A stretch of DNA of 64,000 bases. Source: Microbispora corallina. Its GTDB lineage: Bacteria; Actinomycetota; Actinomycetes; Streptosporangiales; Streptosporangiaceae. Below are positions 17,916 through 26,734 of the stretch, in pieces. Each line of letters starts with the position of its first letter. Within the stretch, counting starts at the first letter, position 1. The notes below the pieces were generated by a model. It did no database searches. It was not told the DNA's origin and was given only the letters and a program-made list of their open reading frames with translations. Location: assembly GCF_016863035.1 (NCBI RefSeq), contig NZ_BOOC01000032.1:1-64000 (forward strand), in the 5' to 3' direction. A program made the translations under genes and the position numbers.

Positions 17916-18389
17916 GTGAGCGATCGGAGCGAGCCCGGCGGCGGGCCGGACCCCAAGCGGCGGGTGCGCCGACGTGATCGGCACGGCCGCGGCATGCGCG
18001 GCCCCCTCGCCCCCGCGCACGTGCCGATCGCCAAGTCGCGGGGAGAGCGGTTCGACGACCTGGTGCTCGACGCCGTCGACCGGCTCAAGCCCCGCTGGGG
18101 GACGCAGCTCGCCTCGGTGGAGTTCGCGGTGGAGGAGGTCCCTCCCGCGAGCGAGCTGATGGACGGCCCGGCCCGGCTCGCCTCCGAGCCGATCCCGCTC
18201 GGACGGGCGGAGTCGGCGGCCGGGGACGACCCGGCGGCCGTGGTGCTGTACCGGCGCCCTCTCGAGGCCCGCGCCCGCGACCGCGACCAGCTCGGCACGC
18301 TCGTCTTCGACGTCGTCGTGGAGCAGGTGGCCAGCCTCCTCGGCCTCACCCCCGAGACGATCGACCCCGGCTACGACGACCGCCACTGA
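17916..18389 (+). CDS. Metallopeptidase-family (zincin-like) protein with degenerate HExxH
   Basis: A 157-residue protein with a basic, probably disordered N-terminus and a conserved core from RFDDLVLDAVDRLKP onward (FAVEEVPP, VVLYRRPLEARA, LGTLVFDVVVEQVASLLGL). It matches the small metallopeptidase/DUF1025 family, in which the last helix carries HExxH. Here that helix reads Val135-Glu136-Gln137-Val138-Ala139: only the glutamate remains, so zinc proteolysis looks impossible. The same neighbourhood position (between DUF3499 and whiB) is occupied by a homologue in mycobacteria. Likely a structural or binding role. Its stop codon lies within a hairpin shared with the convergent DUF5719 gene. Confidence 0.8.
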   Translation: MSDRSEPGGGPDPKRRVRRRDRHGRGMRGPLAPAHVPIAKSRGERFDDLVLDAVDRLKPRWGTQLASVEFAVEEVPPASELMDGPARLASEPIPLGRAESAAGDDPAAVVLYRRPLEARARDRDQLGTLVFDVVVEQVASLLGLTPETIDPGYDDRH

Positions 18390-18404
18390 CCCCCGGCGGG
18401 TCAG
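18386..18404. terminator. Bidirectional hairpin containing both convergent stop codons
   Basis: CTGACCC and GGGTCAG form a 7-bp perfect stem with the loop CCGGC. Each arm contains the stop codon of one of the two convergent genes ending at 18389 and 18401. No T-run follows, as is common in actinomycete terminators. Confidence 0.5.
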
Positions 18405-19861
18405 GGCAGGACGGCCCCCGGGGAGTCGGCGGTGGGCGGGACGAGGGCCCAGATCCGGGCCACGGCCAGGGGCTGCGCCGTGAGCATCTCGCCGTCCGGG
18501 GTGGGCTCGTCGACGACCCGGCCGCCGTACACGGGCCCGGAGCCCGGCTGGGGCTGGACGACGACGCTGAACGAGGCTCCGCCGGGCGGCGGGGTGAGCG
18601 TGAGCTCCCGCGTGCGCGCGGCCGGCAGCTTCACCTCGACCGGCGCGGGAGGCGTGCCGTCGGCGGGCAGCAGCTGAACGCGGACGGTGGCGGCCGTGAA
18701 GGGCGCCGACAGCACGAGCCGGGAGACCTGCTTCTTGGCCGACCGGCCGTCGGCCACCACGCTGCCGAGGTCGATCGAGGGAGCGCCGGCAGTGAACGCG
18801 ACGTCCTGGCTGGAGCCCGTGCCGGTGATCTTCAGCCCGGCCACGATCGGCACGTCGGCCGTCAGCACGAGGGCCGCCGCCTGGCCGCTCACGCCGGTGG
18901 TCAGGTCGAACGTGGCCGTCGACCCGGCTGGGACCTCGACCGTCTCCTTGTTCTTCAGCGCGTACGAGCCGTCCTTGAGCACGGCCTTCACCTGGACGAC
19001 CGTGTCCTGCTCGCCCGGCGCGGTCACGTACAGCTCGCGCGGGCCCGCGATGCCGGGGATGCCGGGGACGACGACCCGGGTGGCCGGCGGGGCGGCGGCG
19101 GGGATCCAGTCGACGCCGAGGCCCTTGCCGTACACCGCCTTCACGGCGGCGGCCACGCGGCCGCTCCCCGTGCTCACCTCCAGGGCCATGACCAGCGGCG
19201 AGGGCGCGAGGTCGCGCAGGTTGACGACGCGGGACTCCCCCGGCTGGAGGATCATGCCGTTGCCGCGCTCGCTGAGCACGGGCCCCTCGCCGGAGTAGAC
19301 CATGAACGTGACGTCGGCGGGGGCGGCGTCGGCGTTCGTCAGGTAGAGCGTCATCTCGGCCGCGGCGGGGCCCGGACCGACGAACCAGGCGTCGTTGCCC
19401 GGCTCGACGCACCGGACTCCGGCCAGCCCGCGCTGCGTCCCGGACTTCTCGCGCGCGGTCTGCGACGCCTCCAGACCGGCGGCCATGGAGCCGGTGGCGG
19501 CGACCGCGAGCGGCCCGCCTCCGGCCGGGACCTCCCGCTGCCAGAGCCGGCCGGGACGCTGGATCACGCCGAGCGGGGCCTGCGGCTTGGCGGGCTTGCC
19601 GTTCTTGCCGGTGGGGGGCGCGACCGCGCCCAGGGTGGCGGCGCCCGGCCCCTGCGCGCCGGAGGGGGTGATCACGCTGACGCGGGTGCCGCTCGGGGAC
19701 GGGCACACCGTGGTGACCGACTCGACGGGCGCCTTGAGAGGCGTGGCCGCGGCGCGGGCGACCGGAGCGGGCCGGGTGGCGAAGGCCACGCCGTACAGGG
19801 CGCCGATCGCCACCAGCACGAGCGCGAGCAGGCCGAAGCGGTTCTCGACGATCTTCCTCAT
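18401..19861 (-). CDS. DUF5719 family secreted/membrane-anchored protein
   Basis: A 486-residue protein with one N-terminal membrane helix (FGLLALVLVAIGALYGVAFA) and a large extracytoplasmic part of beta-rich repeats (TATFDLTTGVSGQAAALVL and similar strands). It matches DUF5719, a family that accompanies a giant glycosyltransferase and whiB in actinobacteria. Its ATG overlaps the stop of the upstream glycosyltransferase gene (ATGA), so the two are translationally coupled and may form an envelope complex. No catalytic residues are recognisable. A sortase motif or lipobox is not seen. Confidence 0.75.
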   Translation of the reverse strand: MRKIVENRFGLLALVLVAIGALYGVAFATRPAPVARAAATPLKAPVESVTTVCPSPSGTRVSVITPSGAQGPGAATLGAVAPPTGKNGKPAKPQAPLGVIQRPGRLWQREVPAGGGPLAVAATGSMAAGLEASQTAREKSGTQRGLAGVRCVEPGNDAWFVGPGPAAAEMTLYLTNADAAPADVTFMVYSGEGPVLSERGNGMILQPGESRVVNLRDLAPSPLVMALEVSTGSGRVAAAVKAVYGKGLGVDWIPAAAPPATRVVVPGIPGIAGPRELYVTAPGEQDTVVQVKAVLKDGSYALKNKETVEVPAGSTATFDLTTGVSGQAAALVLTADVPIVAGLKITGTGSSQDVAFTAGAPSIDLGSVVADGRSAKKQVSRLVLSAPFTAATVRVQLLPADGTPPAPVEVKLPAARTRELTLTPPPGGASFSVVVQPQPGSGPVYGGRVVDEPTPDGEMLTAQPLAVARIWALVPPTADSPGAVLP

Positions 19862-22707
19862 GCCGGCACCCGGTCCTCCTTGGAACGGCGGCGGCCGCGG
19901 GGCGCGGCCTCCACCGGGACGTCCGCGTAGTCCTCCTCCGGCTCACCGGTACGGGCGCCGGGCGAGGCCAGGACCAGCATGAGGACGAGCAGCGCGCCCT
20001 GGGCCCACAGCCAGATCCGGTGCGTGGACCCCTTGACCGCGGGCGGCGGGGCCACCGTGACCTGGCCGCCCATCCGCCACAGCCCGCCGCTGTCGGACAG
20101 GCTCATCCGGACCAGGGCCGGGTCGGAGTCGAGCGAGCGGCGCAGGGCCGGGTCCACCGGGCCGGGGACGCTGACGAAGGCCACGCCCATCGAGGCGAGG
20201 GTCTGGGTGTGCGTGCCGCCCCCGCCGGAGGCGAGCCCGGCGACCGCCGCGCCCAGGCCGTGGCCGGCGTCCGCCGGGGACGCCAGGTCGGACTCCCCGA
20301 TCAGGGGCGCCCGCCCGCGCAGCAGCGTGTACGACACCCGGCCGTCCTTGGGGCGCAGCAGCAGCGTCGCCTCGCCGTGAGCCGACCCGAGCGCGGCCAG
20401 CATCGGCATGGGGTCGGGCACCCCGCGTTCCAGCGGGCCGCCCGCGCCCCTGGCGACCCAGAAGCCGGCGGCGGCCAGCGGGGTGGCGAACGCGACCACG
20501 ACGATCAGCAGGACGCCCAGGCGCCGCAGCCGGCCGCCCGCGCGGAACTCGGCGATCCGGTGGGCGGGGTGCGCGGCGGCCACCAGCAGCCCGGTGGCGG
20601 CGAACGCCATCGGGACGCCGGGCCAGGCCGGGCCGCCGCCGGCCGTCATCCTGCTCACCACGGTGGCGACGAGCACGCCGAAGAGCATGACGCCCCAGCC
20701 GACCGCGACCACCATCTGGTGGCGGCGCAGCAGGAGCGCGGCCAGGGCCACCGCGACCAGCCCGGCCGTCACCCAGAACGGCGGCAGGCCGGGCCCGCCG
20801 GGGCTGAGCATGAGCAGGGATTGGGCGGCGAGGCGGGGGTCGGCCGGCGAGGTGTCGTGCAGGCCCGACTCCAGGAGGATCCGCCCCGGGTCGCGGACGA
20901 TCCCGGCCAGCCACGGCAGCAGCAGGACGATAGGCGTGCCGAGGCCGATGGCGAGCGACCTGGTGACGCCGCGGCGCACCCCGGCGAACGACACGGCGGC
21001 GAGGGCGCCCAGGATCGCCACGAGCACGTAGACCAGGGGGACGAAGGCCGTGCCCACGGTCAGCAGCAGGCCGAAGCCCCAGGCCGCGCGGCGCGAACCG
21101 GCCGTGATCCGGGTGGCCAGCGCGGCGTAGACCGGCAGCAGGACGAAGACGATGGCCGTGCCCAGCCGCCCGGACGCGACCGCGCCGGTCGCGACCGGCA
21201 GCAGCGCGTACGTCGCGGCCAGCCAGACCCGGGCGGGCACGTAGGGGATCATCCGCTTGGTCGCGGCGTACGCCGAGAACCCGGCCAGCGGCACGCAGCC
21301 GAGCAGGAGCACGGACACGGCCAGCCAGGTCTTGCCCAGGAAGACCGTCGACAGCGCCGCGAGCACCGCCACGTACGGCGGCGCCCAGGCGTCGGAGCCG
21401 AGCCCGGCGGTGTGGTGGTCCTCGACGTAGAGCCGCCACAGGTCGGACGCCCCGCCCGTCACCGGGACCAGCGCGCCGCCGCCGAGCAGGCCGCCGGTCA
21501 GCAGCGACCGCTCGGCCACCAGCGTCACGGCGGCGAGGGCGAGGCACAGGACCACGCCGGGGCTGGAGAAGAGCCGCTGGACGACGCCGGAGTCGGTCAG
21601 CAGCTCGTCGCCGTCGTCCTCGGCGGAGTCGTCGCTCGCCGCGGCGTGATGCCGCCCGGCCGAGTCGACGGGACCGGCGCCCGCGAGGAAGCCCTGCACC
21701 ATGTCGGCCAGCCGCCGGAACGCCGCCCCCGGCGGGGTGAGCAGCCGCTGCACCGCCGGGTAGCCCTGTTTCCTCCCGTTCCTGCGCGCCTTGCGGGCCC
21801 GGCGCAGCCGTCCGGGATGGGCGAGCACCGAGCCGAGCGCGGCCATCTCGTCGAGCGCGTTGGCGGGCTGCTTGGCCAGCAGGAACAGCACGGTCCTGAC
21901 GAAGGAGCCGGTGACGTTGCGCACGATCGACCGGAGCAGCGCCCAGAACGGCAGGTTGGCCATGATGACGAACAGCGCGTTGCGCCGGTCGAGCCGCCGG
22001 GGGTGCTCGTCGCTGGTCGCGATGCGGCGGCGCCGCCGCGCGGACGCCTCGGCGTGCCAGGCGACGGCGTCGCTCACGCTCAGCACCCGGTGCCCGGCGA
22101 CCCGGGCCCGCCAGCACAGGTCGAGGTCGTCGCGGAACAGCGGAAGGGCGGTGTCGAGGCCGGACAACTGGTCCCAGACGTCGCGGCGGATCAGCATGCC
22201 CGCGGTCGAGACCGACAGCACGTCGTGGACCCCGTCGTGCTGGCCCTGGTCGTACTCCCTGGGCTCAAGCCCGGTGTCGCGGCGCCCGGACCTGCTGACG
22301 GTCACGCCGATCTCCAGCAGCACGCGGCGGTCGAGCCAGTCGCGCAGCTTGGGGCCGAGGACGGCGGCCTTCGGGTCCTGGTCGGCGGCCCACAACAGGG
22401 CCTGGAGTGCCTCGGCGTCGGGGGCGCAGTCGTCGTGGAGCAGCCAGATCCACTCGGTGCCCTGGGCGGCCGGCAGGCGCCCCAGCGCCTCGTGCACGGC
22501 CTCCCCGAACCCTGTCGACCGCGACAGGCTGAGGACGTTGTGCTGCCCGAACGCCTCGCTCAGGATGCGTCCGCTGCCGTCCCTGCTGCCGTTGTCGACG
22601 CCGACGACGCGGTCGAGCGGCCGGGTCTGGCGCAGGACCGCCGCCAGCGTCTCCTTGAGCCAGCGTGCGCCGTCGTGCGCGACGACGATCGCGGTGACCG
22701 AGTGCAC
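19858..22707 (-). CDS. Large membrane-bound family 2 glycosyltransferase
   Basis: A 949-residue protein. Residues 1 to about 300 are a GT-A domain: TAIVVAHDGARWLKETLAAV at the start, VVGVDNGSRDGS, then the DxD-like LLHDDCAP and the acceptor segment LFRDDLDLCWRARVAGH. About a dozen transmembrane helices follow in the C-terminal two thirds, ending in a basic tail. It probably adds a sugar to a lipid-linked acceptor or surface glycan. GTG at 22707 is preferred to an ATG 17 codons upstream because the GT-A strand begins immediately after it and AAGGA lies 6 nt before it. Coupled to DUF5719. Confidence 0.85.
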   Translation of the reverse strand: MHSVTAIVVAHDGARWLKETLAAVLRQTRPLDRVVGVDNGSRDGSGRILSEAFGQHNVLSLSRSTGFGEAVHEALGRLPAAQGTEWIWLLHDDCAPDAEALQALLWAADQDPKAAVLGPKLRDWLDRRVLLEIGVTVSRSGRRDTGLEPREYDQGQHDGVHDVLSVSTAGMLIRRDVWDQLSGLDTALPLFRDDLDLCWRARVAGHRVLSVSDAVAWHAEASARRRRRIATSDEHPRRLDRRNALFVIMANLPFWALLRSIVRNVTGSFVRTVLFLLAKQPANALDEMAALGSVLAHPGRLRRARKARRNGRKQGYPAVQRLLTPPGAAFRRLADMVQGFLAGAGPVDSAGRHHAAASDDSAEDDGDELLTDSGVVQRLFSSPGVVLCLALAAVTLVAERSLLTGGLLGGGALVPVTGGASDLWRLYVEDHHTAGLGSDAWAPPYVAVLAALSTVFLGKTWLAVSVLLLGCVPLAGFSAYAATKRMIPYVPARVWLAATYALLPVATGAVASGRLGTAIVFVLLPVYAALATRITAGSRRAAWGFGLLLTVGTAFVPLVYVLVAILGALAAVSFAGVRRGVTRSLAIGLGTPIVLLLPWLAGIVRDPGRILLESGLHDTSPADPRLAAQSLLMLSPGGPGLPPFWVTAGLVAVALAALLLRRHQMVVAVGWGVMLFGVLVATVVSRMTAGGGPAWPGVPMAFAATGLLVAAAHPAHRIAEFRAGGRLRRLGVLLIVVVAFATPLAAAGFWVARGAGGPLERGVPDPMPMLAALGSAHGEATLLLRPKDGRVSYTLLRGRAPLIGESDLASPADAGHGLGAAVAGLASGGGGTHTQTLASMGVAFVSVPGPVDPALRRSLDSDPALVRMSLSDSGGLWRMGGQVTVAPPPAVKGSTHRIWLWAQGALLVLMLVLASPGARTGEPEEDYADVPVEAAPRGRRRSKEDRVPA

Positions 22708-22908
22708 GTCGAGTCCTTGAGGGGTCCGTTCAGCAGAGCGCGGACCACGATACGGCACCCCGGACTCGCCCGATCACACGCGAGCCAAACCGGTGTACCT
22801 CCGCGGCACACCCGCGCCGCCGGCTGGAACGGGCCATCCCCTGGGGCACCGGGAGGAGTGCCTCAGGGACGACGCCGCGACCGCGGCCACGGCCGACCCA
22901 CGTAAAGC

Positions 22909-22939
22909 GACGGGGCCACGCGCCCCGCGTGGCCCCGTC
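22909..22939 (-). terminator. Strong terminator hairpin after whiB
   Basis: A perfect 14-bp stem (GACGGGGCCACGCG with its reverse complement) encloses a 3-nt CCC loop, starting 6 bp after the whiB stop. On the minus strand it is followed by GCTTTACG, a short T-rich stretch. Clear intrinsic terminator. Confidence 0.85.
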
Positions 22940-22944
22940 CCGGC

Positions 22945-23199
22945 TCAAACGGCCTGACGCTTGATCCTGCGCCTTTCCCGTTCCGACAGCCCACCCCAGA
23001 TGCCGAACCGCTCATCGTGTTCCAGCGCGTACTCGAGGCACTCGGCCCGCACTTCACACGACCGGCACACCTTCTTGGCTTCCCTGGTGGAGCCGCCCTT
23101 CTCCGGAAAGAACGCCTCCGGGTCGGTCTGGGCGCACAGCGCGCGCTCCTGCCACCCGAGATCCTCGCCGAGCGCCTGTGCCATGACCAGATCGGTCAC
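22945..23199 (-). CDS. whiB: WhiB-family iron-sulfur transcription factor (WhiB/WhiB2 type)
   Basis: An 84-residue protein with the four cluster cysteines Cys22, Cys45, Cys48 and Cys54 (Cx22Cx2Cx5C), the turn GIWGG at 69-73 and a basic DNA-binding tail ERERRRIKRQAV. The sequence around LGWQERALCAQTDPEAFFPE and KGGSTREAKKVC is that of the developmental regulator WhiB of Streptomyces and WhiB2/WhmD of mycobacteria, needed for septation and sporulation together with WhiA. The GTG at 23199 is chosen because GGGAGG lies 6 nt upstream and the sequence then matches known starts; an upstream ATG would add 22 unrelated residues. Followed by a strong terminator, preceded by its own promoter. Confidence 0.95.
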   Translation of the reverse strand: MTDLVMAQALGEDLGWQERALCAQTDPEAFFPEKGGSTREAKKVCRSCEVRAECLEYALEHDERFGIWGGLSERERRRIKRQAV

Positions 23200-23290
23200 T
23201 GCACACCTCCCTGTCGCTCGTCCGCCCACTATGGAGCCCCCCATGAACGCCTCCCCCGTACCCACCCTGCGGGAGGCGTAACAACATGCC

Positions 23291-23324
23291 TGTAATTACA
23301 CGCGCGTGGCGCGTGCGGCGTCAA
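23291..23324 (-). promoter_or_regulatory. whiB promoter with palindromic -10 region
   Basis: On the minus strand TTGACG (-35, 23324-23319) is separated by 18 bp from TGTAAT (-10, 23300-23295). The -10 is part of TGTAATTACA (23291-23300), a perfect 10-bp palindrome that could be an operator. The leader would be about 85 nt. Confidence 0.55.
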
Positions 23325-23390
23325 GCGGCATAGCGATACCCGGGGAAAGACCTGCTCGCCCCGGTTCGTACGCCCCGATCTTCGGTCCTA

Positions 23391-25529
23391 TCAGCGTTCG
23401 GAACCATACCAAGGCAGGTTCGGCTCGGTTCCGCGGCCTGCCTGTTCCGTGCCGGAACCTTCCTCATACTTTGCCTGCGACCGGTCGGGGGTGTAGATCG
23501 CGGTGGGGTCGATCGGCTCCTCCCGCCTGCCCGGGTCGCCGAGCGGGTCGCCGCGGTAGCCGGCCGGGTCGAAGCGCAGGGTCTGGTCGGCCGCCGGCTC
23601 GGCCGCCGGCTGCTGGTACGGCGCGGCCGGCTGCTGGGGGTGGCCGAGGGGGTTGTCGTAGTACTCCGGGTAGTCCTGGGGGCCGGTCGGGAGGTCGGGC
23701 GGGGCCGGCCTCTGGTAGCTCTGCGCCTGCTGGTAGGCCTGCGCGAGCTGCTGCTCCCGCGGGTCGGCCGAGCCCTCGTAGGCGGGCGGGGCCTCGTACG
23801 AGGGCTGCTCGTACCCGGGCGAGGCCGGGGCCGGGTCGGCGGCGTGCCGCGCGAACTGCGAGCCGGAGTAGCCCGCGAACGGCGTGCCCTGCTGCCCCCC
23901 GTACGACTGGCCCTGCTCGTACGGCCGCTCCTGGGGGGCGGCGGGCAGCCCGTAGGAGTCGGAGTAGCCCTGACCGCCGAGGGCGTCGCCGGCGGACGGG
24001 AAGCCGTGGTCGTCCTGGCCCCCGGCGGGCGTCCGGCCGTACCCGGCCGCCTCGGGGTGCTGGCCCGCGTAGCCGTACTGGTCGAACACCGGGCCCTGCG
24101 GAGGCTGGGAGTACCCGCCGGGCTGCGGGGCCGGGGCGGGCTGAGCCTGCTGCTCCTGCCCGTAGGACCCGGCGGGCCGGTCCCCGTACGAGGGGCCGGC
24201 GTAGGGGTCGGAGTAGTGGGCGCCGGTCGGGAAGTCCTGCTGCGCCGGCCGGCCCGGGTCGGACGGCCAGGAGGGCTGCTGACCCTGCGGCTGGCCGCCC
24301 TGGGCCTGCTGGCCCGGCTGGCCGGCGGGCGCCGCCTGCGGGAACGAGGGCTGGGTGCCGTAGGCGTCCGCGTGCGCGGGGGCCGCCCCGTACTGCCCGT
24401 ACGGGTCCTGCGCGTGGTCCTGCCCGAAGGCGCCCTGCGGCCTGTCCTGGGCGAACTGGTCCTGGCCGAAGCCCTGCGGCCGGTCCTGGGTGTAGGGGTC
24501 CTGGGAGCGGTCCTGGCCGTACTGCTGCTCGCCCGAGGGCGGAAGCTGGGGGAACGACGGGACCGGCGAGGGCGCCTGCCCCGGGACGCCGTGGGCGCCC
24601 GGCCGGTCGCCCGCGGCCTGACCGTTCACACCCTGGCCGTTGACGGCCTGACCGTTCACACCCTGACCGTTCACGGCCTGCGCGGGGGCACCCTGCCCGT
24701 TCTGGCTCCGCGCGCCGAGGTCCTGGCCGTTCACGCCCTGGGCGAACCCCTGGGGGCCCTGGCCCGCCTGCGCGGGCTGCGGGACCTGGCCACCCGGCTG
24801 CCCATGCGGGTCGCCGTGATCGCGGCCCTGCTCGTAGGGCTGACCCTGCTCGTAGGGCTGCGCCTGGTCGAACTGCCCGCCCGGACGGCCGGGGCCGCCC
24901 TGAGCCGTCTGCGGGACCGGCTGGCCCTGCGGCCCGGCGAAGGGCGGGCCGATGAAGCCCTGCTCGCCGTACGGGCGGTTCTGCGCCTGGCCGTACTGCT
25001 GGCCGTCGCCGTAGCCGGGGGCGAGGGCCGGCGCGTACGGCTGCGGCTGGTGGGCCTGCCCGCCGAAGAACCCCTCGTTCTGCTCGCGCCGCCGCTGCAG
25101 GCCGCCCGCCGCGTTCAGGGCGAAGACGGCGGCGACGGCGACCAGGGCCGTCACGGGGATCCCGGTGACGAGGTTCTCGAACCGGTCGCGGAACGCGGGC
25201 AGATCCCCCACGAGGACGCCGAACAGGCTGATCACGGAGAAGACGAAGCCGAGCGCCAGCGCCCCGGCCGAGCCGAGCGCGATGAGGCGGGCCCGGGGGG
25301 TCGGGTCGCCGAATCGGGTCACGAGCACCACCGCGCCGACCGCGAGGGCGGTCGTCACCGGGGACGCCAGCGCGTGGAGGCCGTTCACGGAGCGGACGCC
25401 GAAGGAGGCGCCGCCCGTCGAGGTGCCGAGGAGCAGCCGGGCGATGCCCACGAGTATGCCGGTGACCACCACCGTGAGCATGATCCACGCGCCCGGCTCC
25501 CGTAGCCGGGTCGTATCGACCTTGAGCAC
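23391..25529 (-). CDS. Four-helix membrane protein with very long disordered Q/G/P/Y-rich tail
   Basis: A 712-residue protein. Residues 1 to about 160 hold four transmembrane helices (such as WIMLTVVVTGILVGIARLLLG). The remaining 540 or so residues are low complexity: Gln, Gly, Pro, Tyr, Ala and Asp, with repeats such as NGQGV/NGQAV, QPYEQG and QDRPQG. Such a tail is probably cytoplasmic and could mediate phase separation or scaffold envelope or division proteins (inference). Similar actinomycete proteins exist between whiB and fbiA and are unnamed. GTG at 25529 follows TGGGGGTAGCT; an ATG four codons earlier is possible. Confidence 0.75.
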   Translation of the reverse strand: MLKVDTTRLREPGAWIMLTVVVTGILVGIARLLLGTSTGGASFGVRSVNGLHALASPVTTALAVGAVVLVTRFGDPTPRARLIALGSAGALALGFVFSVISLFGVLVGDLPAFRDRFENLVTGIPVTALVAVAAVFALNAAGGLQRRREQNEGFFGGQAHQPQPYAPALAPGYGDGQQYGQAQNRPYGEQGFIGPPFAGPQGQPVPQTAQGGPGRPGGQFDQAQPYEQGQPYEQGRDHGDPHGQPGGQVPQPAQAGQGPQGFAQGVNGQDLGARSQNGQGAPAQAVNGQGVNGQAVNGQGVNGQAAGDRPGAHGVPGQAPSPVPSFPQLPPSGEQQYGQDRSQDPYTQDRPQGFGQDQFAQDRPQGAFGQDHAQDPYGQYGAAPAHADAYGTQPSFPQAAPAGQPGQQAQGGQPQGQQPSWPSDPGRPAQQDFPTGAHYSDPYAGPSYGDRPAGSYGQEQQAQPAPAPQPGGYSQPPQGPVFDQYGYAGQHPEAAGYGRTPAGGQDDHGFPSAGDALGGQGYSDSYGLPAAPQERPYEQGQSYGGQQGTPFAGYSGSQFARHAADPAPASPGYEQPSYEAPPAYEGSADPREQQLAQAYQQAQSYQRPAPPDLPTGPQDYPEYYDNPLGHPQQPAAPYQQPAAEPAADQTLRFDPAGYRGDPLGDPGRREEPIDPTAIYTPDRSQAKYEEGSGTEQAGRGTEPNLPWYGSER
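24618..24680 (-). repeat. 15-nt tandem repeat encoding NGQxV
   Basis: Four copies of a 15-nt unit of the form CTGACCGTTCACACC / CTGGCCGTTGACGGC follow one another. They encode the pentapeptide series NGQGV-NGQAV in the disordered tail of the membrane protein. Confidence 0.75.
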
Positions 25530-25702
25530 AGCTACCCCCATTGGTCCAAACGGCACTCGGGGAAGTTTTGCACATGCCCGACTTCGGTGTCGGCAGACCC
25601 TGGAACCCCACAAGTGGTGCGGACCCCTGCTATCAGGGCGTACGGCGCCTTTCCGGGGTGGGCGTTCGCGGTGCGCGGACGGCCCGGTGGAAGACTGGCC
25701 GC

Positions 25703-26641
25703 ATGCGCATCGTGTCCCTCGCCGGCGGAATCGGCGGCGCCCGCTTTCTCCGAGGCCTCAAGGCCGCCGCCCCCGACGCCGAGATCACCGTCATCGGGAA
25801 CACCGGAGACGACATCACCCTTTTCGGCCTCCGGGTCTGCCCCGATCTCGACACCGTGATGTACACCCTCGGCGGTGGCATCAACGAGGACCAGGGGTGG
25901 GGCCGGGCGGATGAAACGTTCACGGTCAAGGAGGAACTGGCCGCCTACGGCATGGAGCCGCAGTGGTTCGGCCTGGGGGACCGCGACTTCGCCACCCACA
26001 TCATCCGGACGCAGATGCTGGCGGCCGGCTACCCGCTCTCGCAGGTGACCGAGGCCCTGTGCGACCGCTGGCGGCCGGGCGTGCGGCTGCTGCCGATGTC
26101 CGACGACCGGACCGAGACCCACGTGGTGATCTCGGACGCCGAGGGCAGGCGGGCCGTCCACTTCCAGGAGTGGTGGGTGCGGCTGCGGGCGTCCGTCCCC
26201 GCCGAGCAGATCCTCCTGGTCGGCGCCGAGGACGCCGCGCCCGCCCCGGGCGTGCTCCAGGCCGTCGGGGACGCGGACGTGGTGATCCTGCCGCCGTCGA
26301 ACCCGGTCGTCAGCATCGGCACGATCCTGCAGATCCCCGGCATCCGGGCGGCGCTCGAGGGCAAGACAGTCGTGGGCGTGTCCCCCATCATCGGCGGCGC
26401 CCCGGTGCGCGGCATGGCCGACGCGTGCCTGACCGCGATCGGCGTCGAGACCAGCGCCCAGGCCGTGCTGGAGCTGTACGGCTCCGGCCTGCTCGACGGC
26501 TGGCTGGTGGCGGAGGAGGACAAGGGCGTGGCGCTGGACGGCGTCGCGGTCGAGGCCAGGCCGCTGCTCATGGACTCCCCCGAGGCCACCAGGGAGATCG
26601 CGGCGGCCGCGCTCGCCCTGGCCCTCTCGCTGTCCCGCTGA
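25703..26641 (+). CDS. fbiA: 2-phospho-L-lactate/PEP transferase of F420 synthesis
   Basis: A 312-residue CofD/FbiA protein that joins the guanylylated three-carbon acid (phosphoenolpyruvate-derived in actinobacteria) to the deazaflavin Fo, giving (dehydro)F420-0. The N-terminus MRIVSLAGGIGGARFLRGL is the GGxGGAK/R nucleotide loop, and later NTGDD, ILPPSNPVVSIGTIL and the GVSPIIGGAPVRGMAD segment are family signatures. ATG at 25703 is the only start that places the loop at the N-terminus. fbiB follows after 93 bp. The region before the gene contains no clear Shine-Dalgarno. Confidence 0.96.
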   Translation: MRIVSLAGGIGGARFLRGLKAAAPDAEITVIGNTGDDITLFGLRVCPDLDTVMYTLGGGINEDQGWGRADETFTVKEELAAYGMEPQWFGLGDRDFATHIIRTQMLAAGYPLSQVTEALCDRWRPGVRLLPMSDDRTETHVVISDAEGRRAVHFQEWWVRLRASVPAEQILLVGAEDAAPAPGVLQAVGDADVVILPPSNPVVSIGTILQIPGIRAALEGKTVVGVSPIIGGAPVRGMADACLTAIGVETSAQAVLELYGSGLLDGWLVAEEDKGVALDGVAVEARPLLMDSPEATREIAAAALALALSLSR

Positions 26642-26734
26642 CCGCCCCCCGGCAGGCTGACCCCGGCCGACCGCCGCCGACCACCGCTGCCAGCCGCCGC
26701 CGACCGCCCTGAAGACCGCACACCGAGGAGACCA

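Noticed and set aside
23304..24643. Plus-strand Arg/Pro/Gly-rich frames opposite the disordered membrane protein
   Set aside because: They mirror the repetitive minus-strand coding sequence and have no domain or ribosome site.
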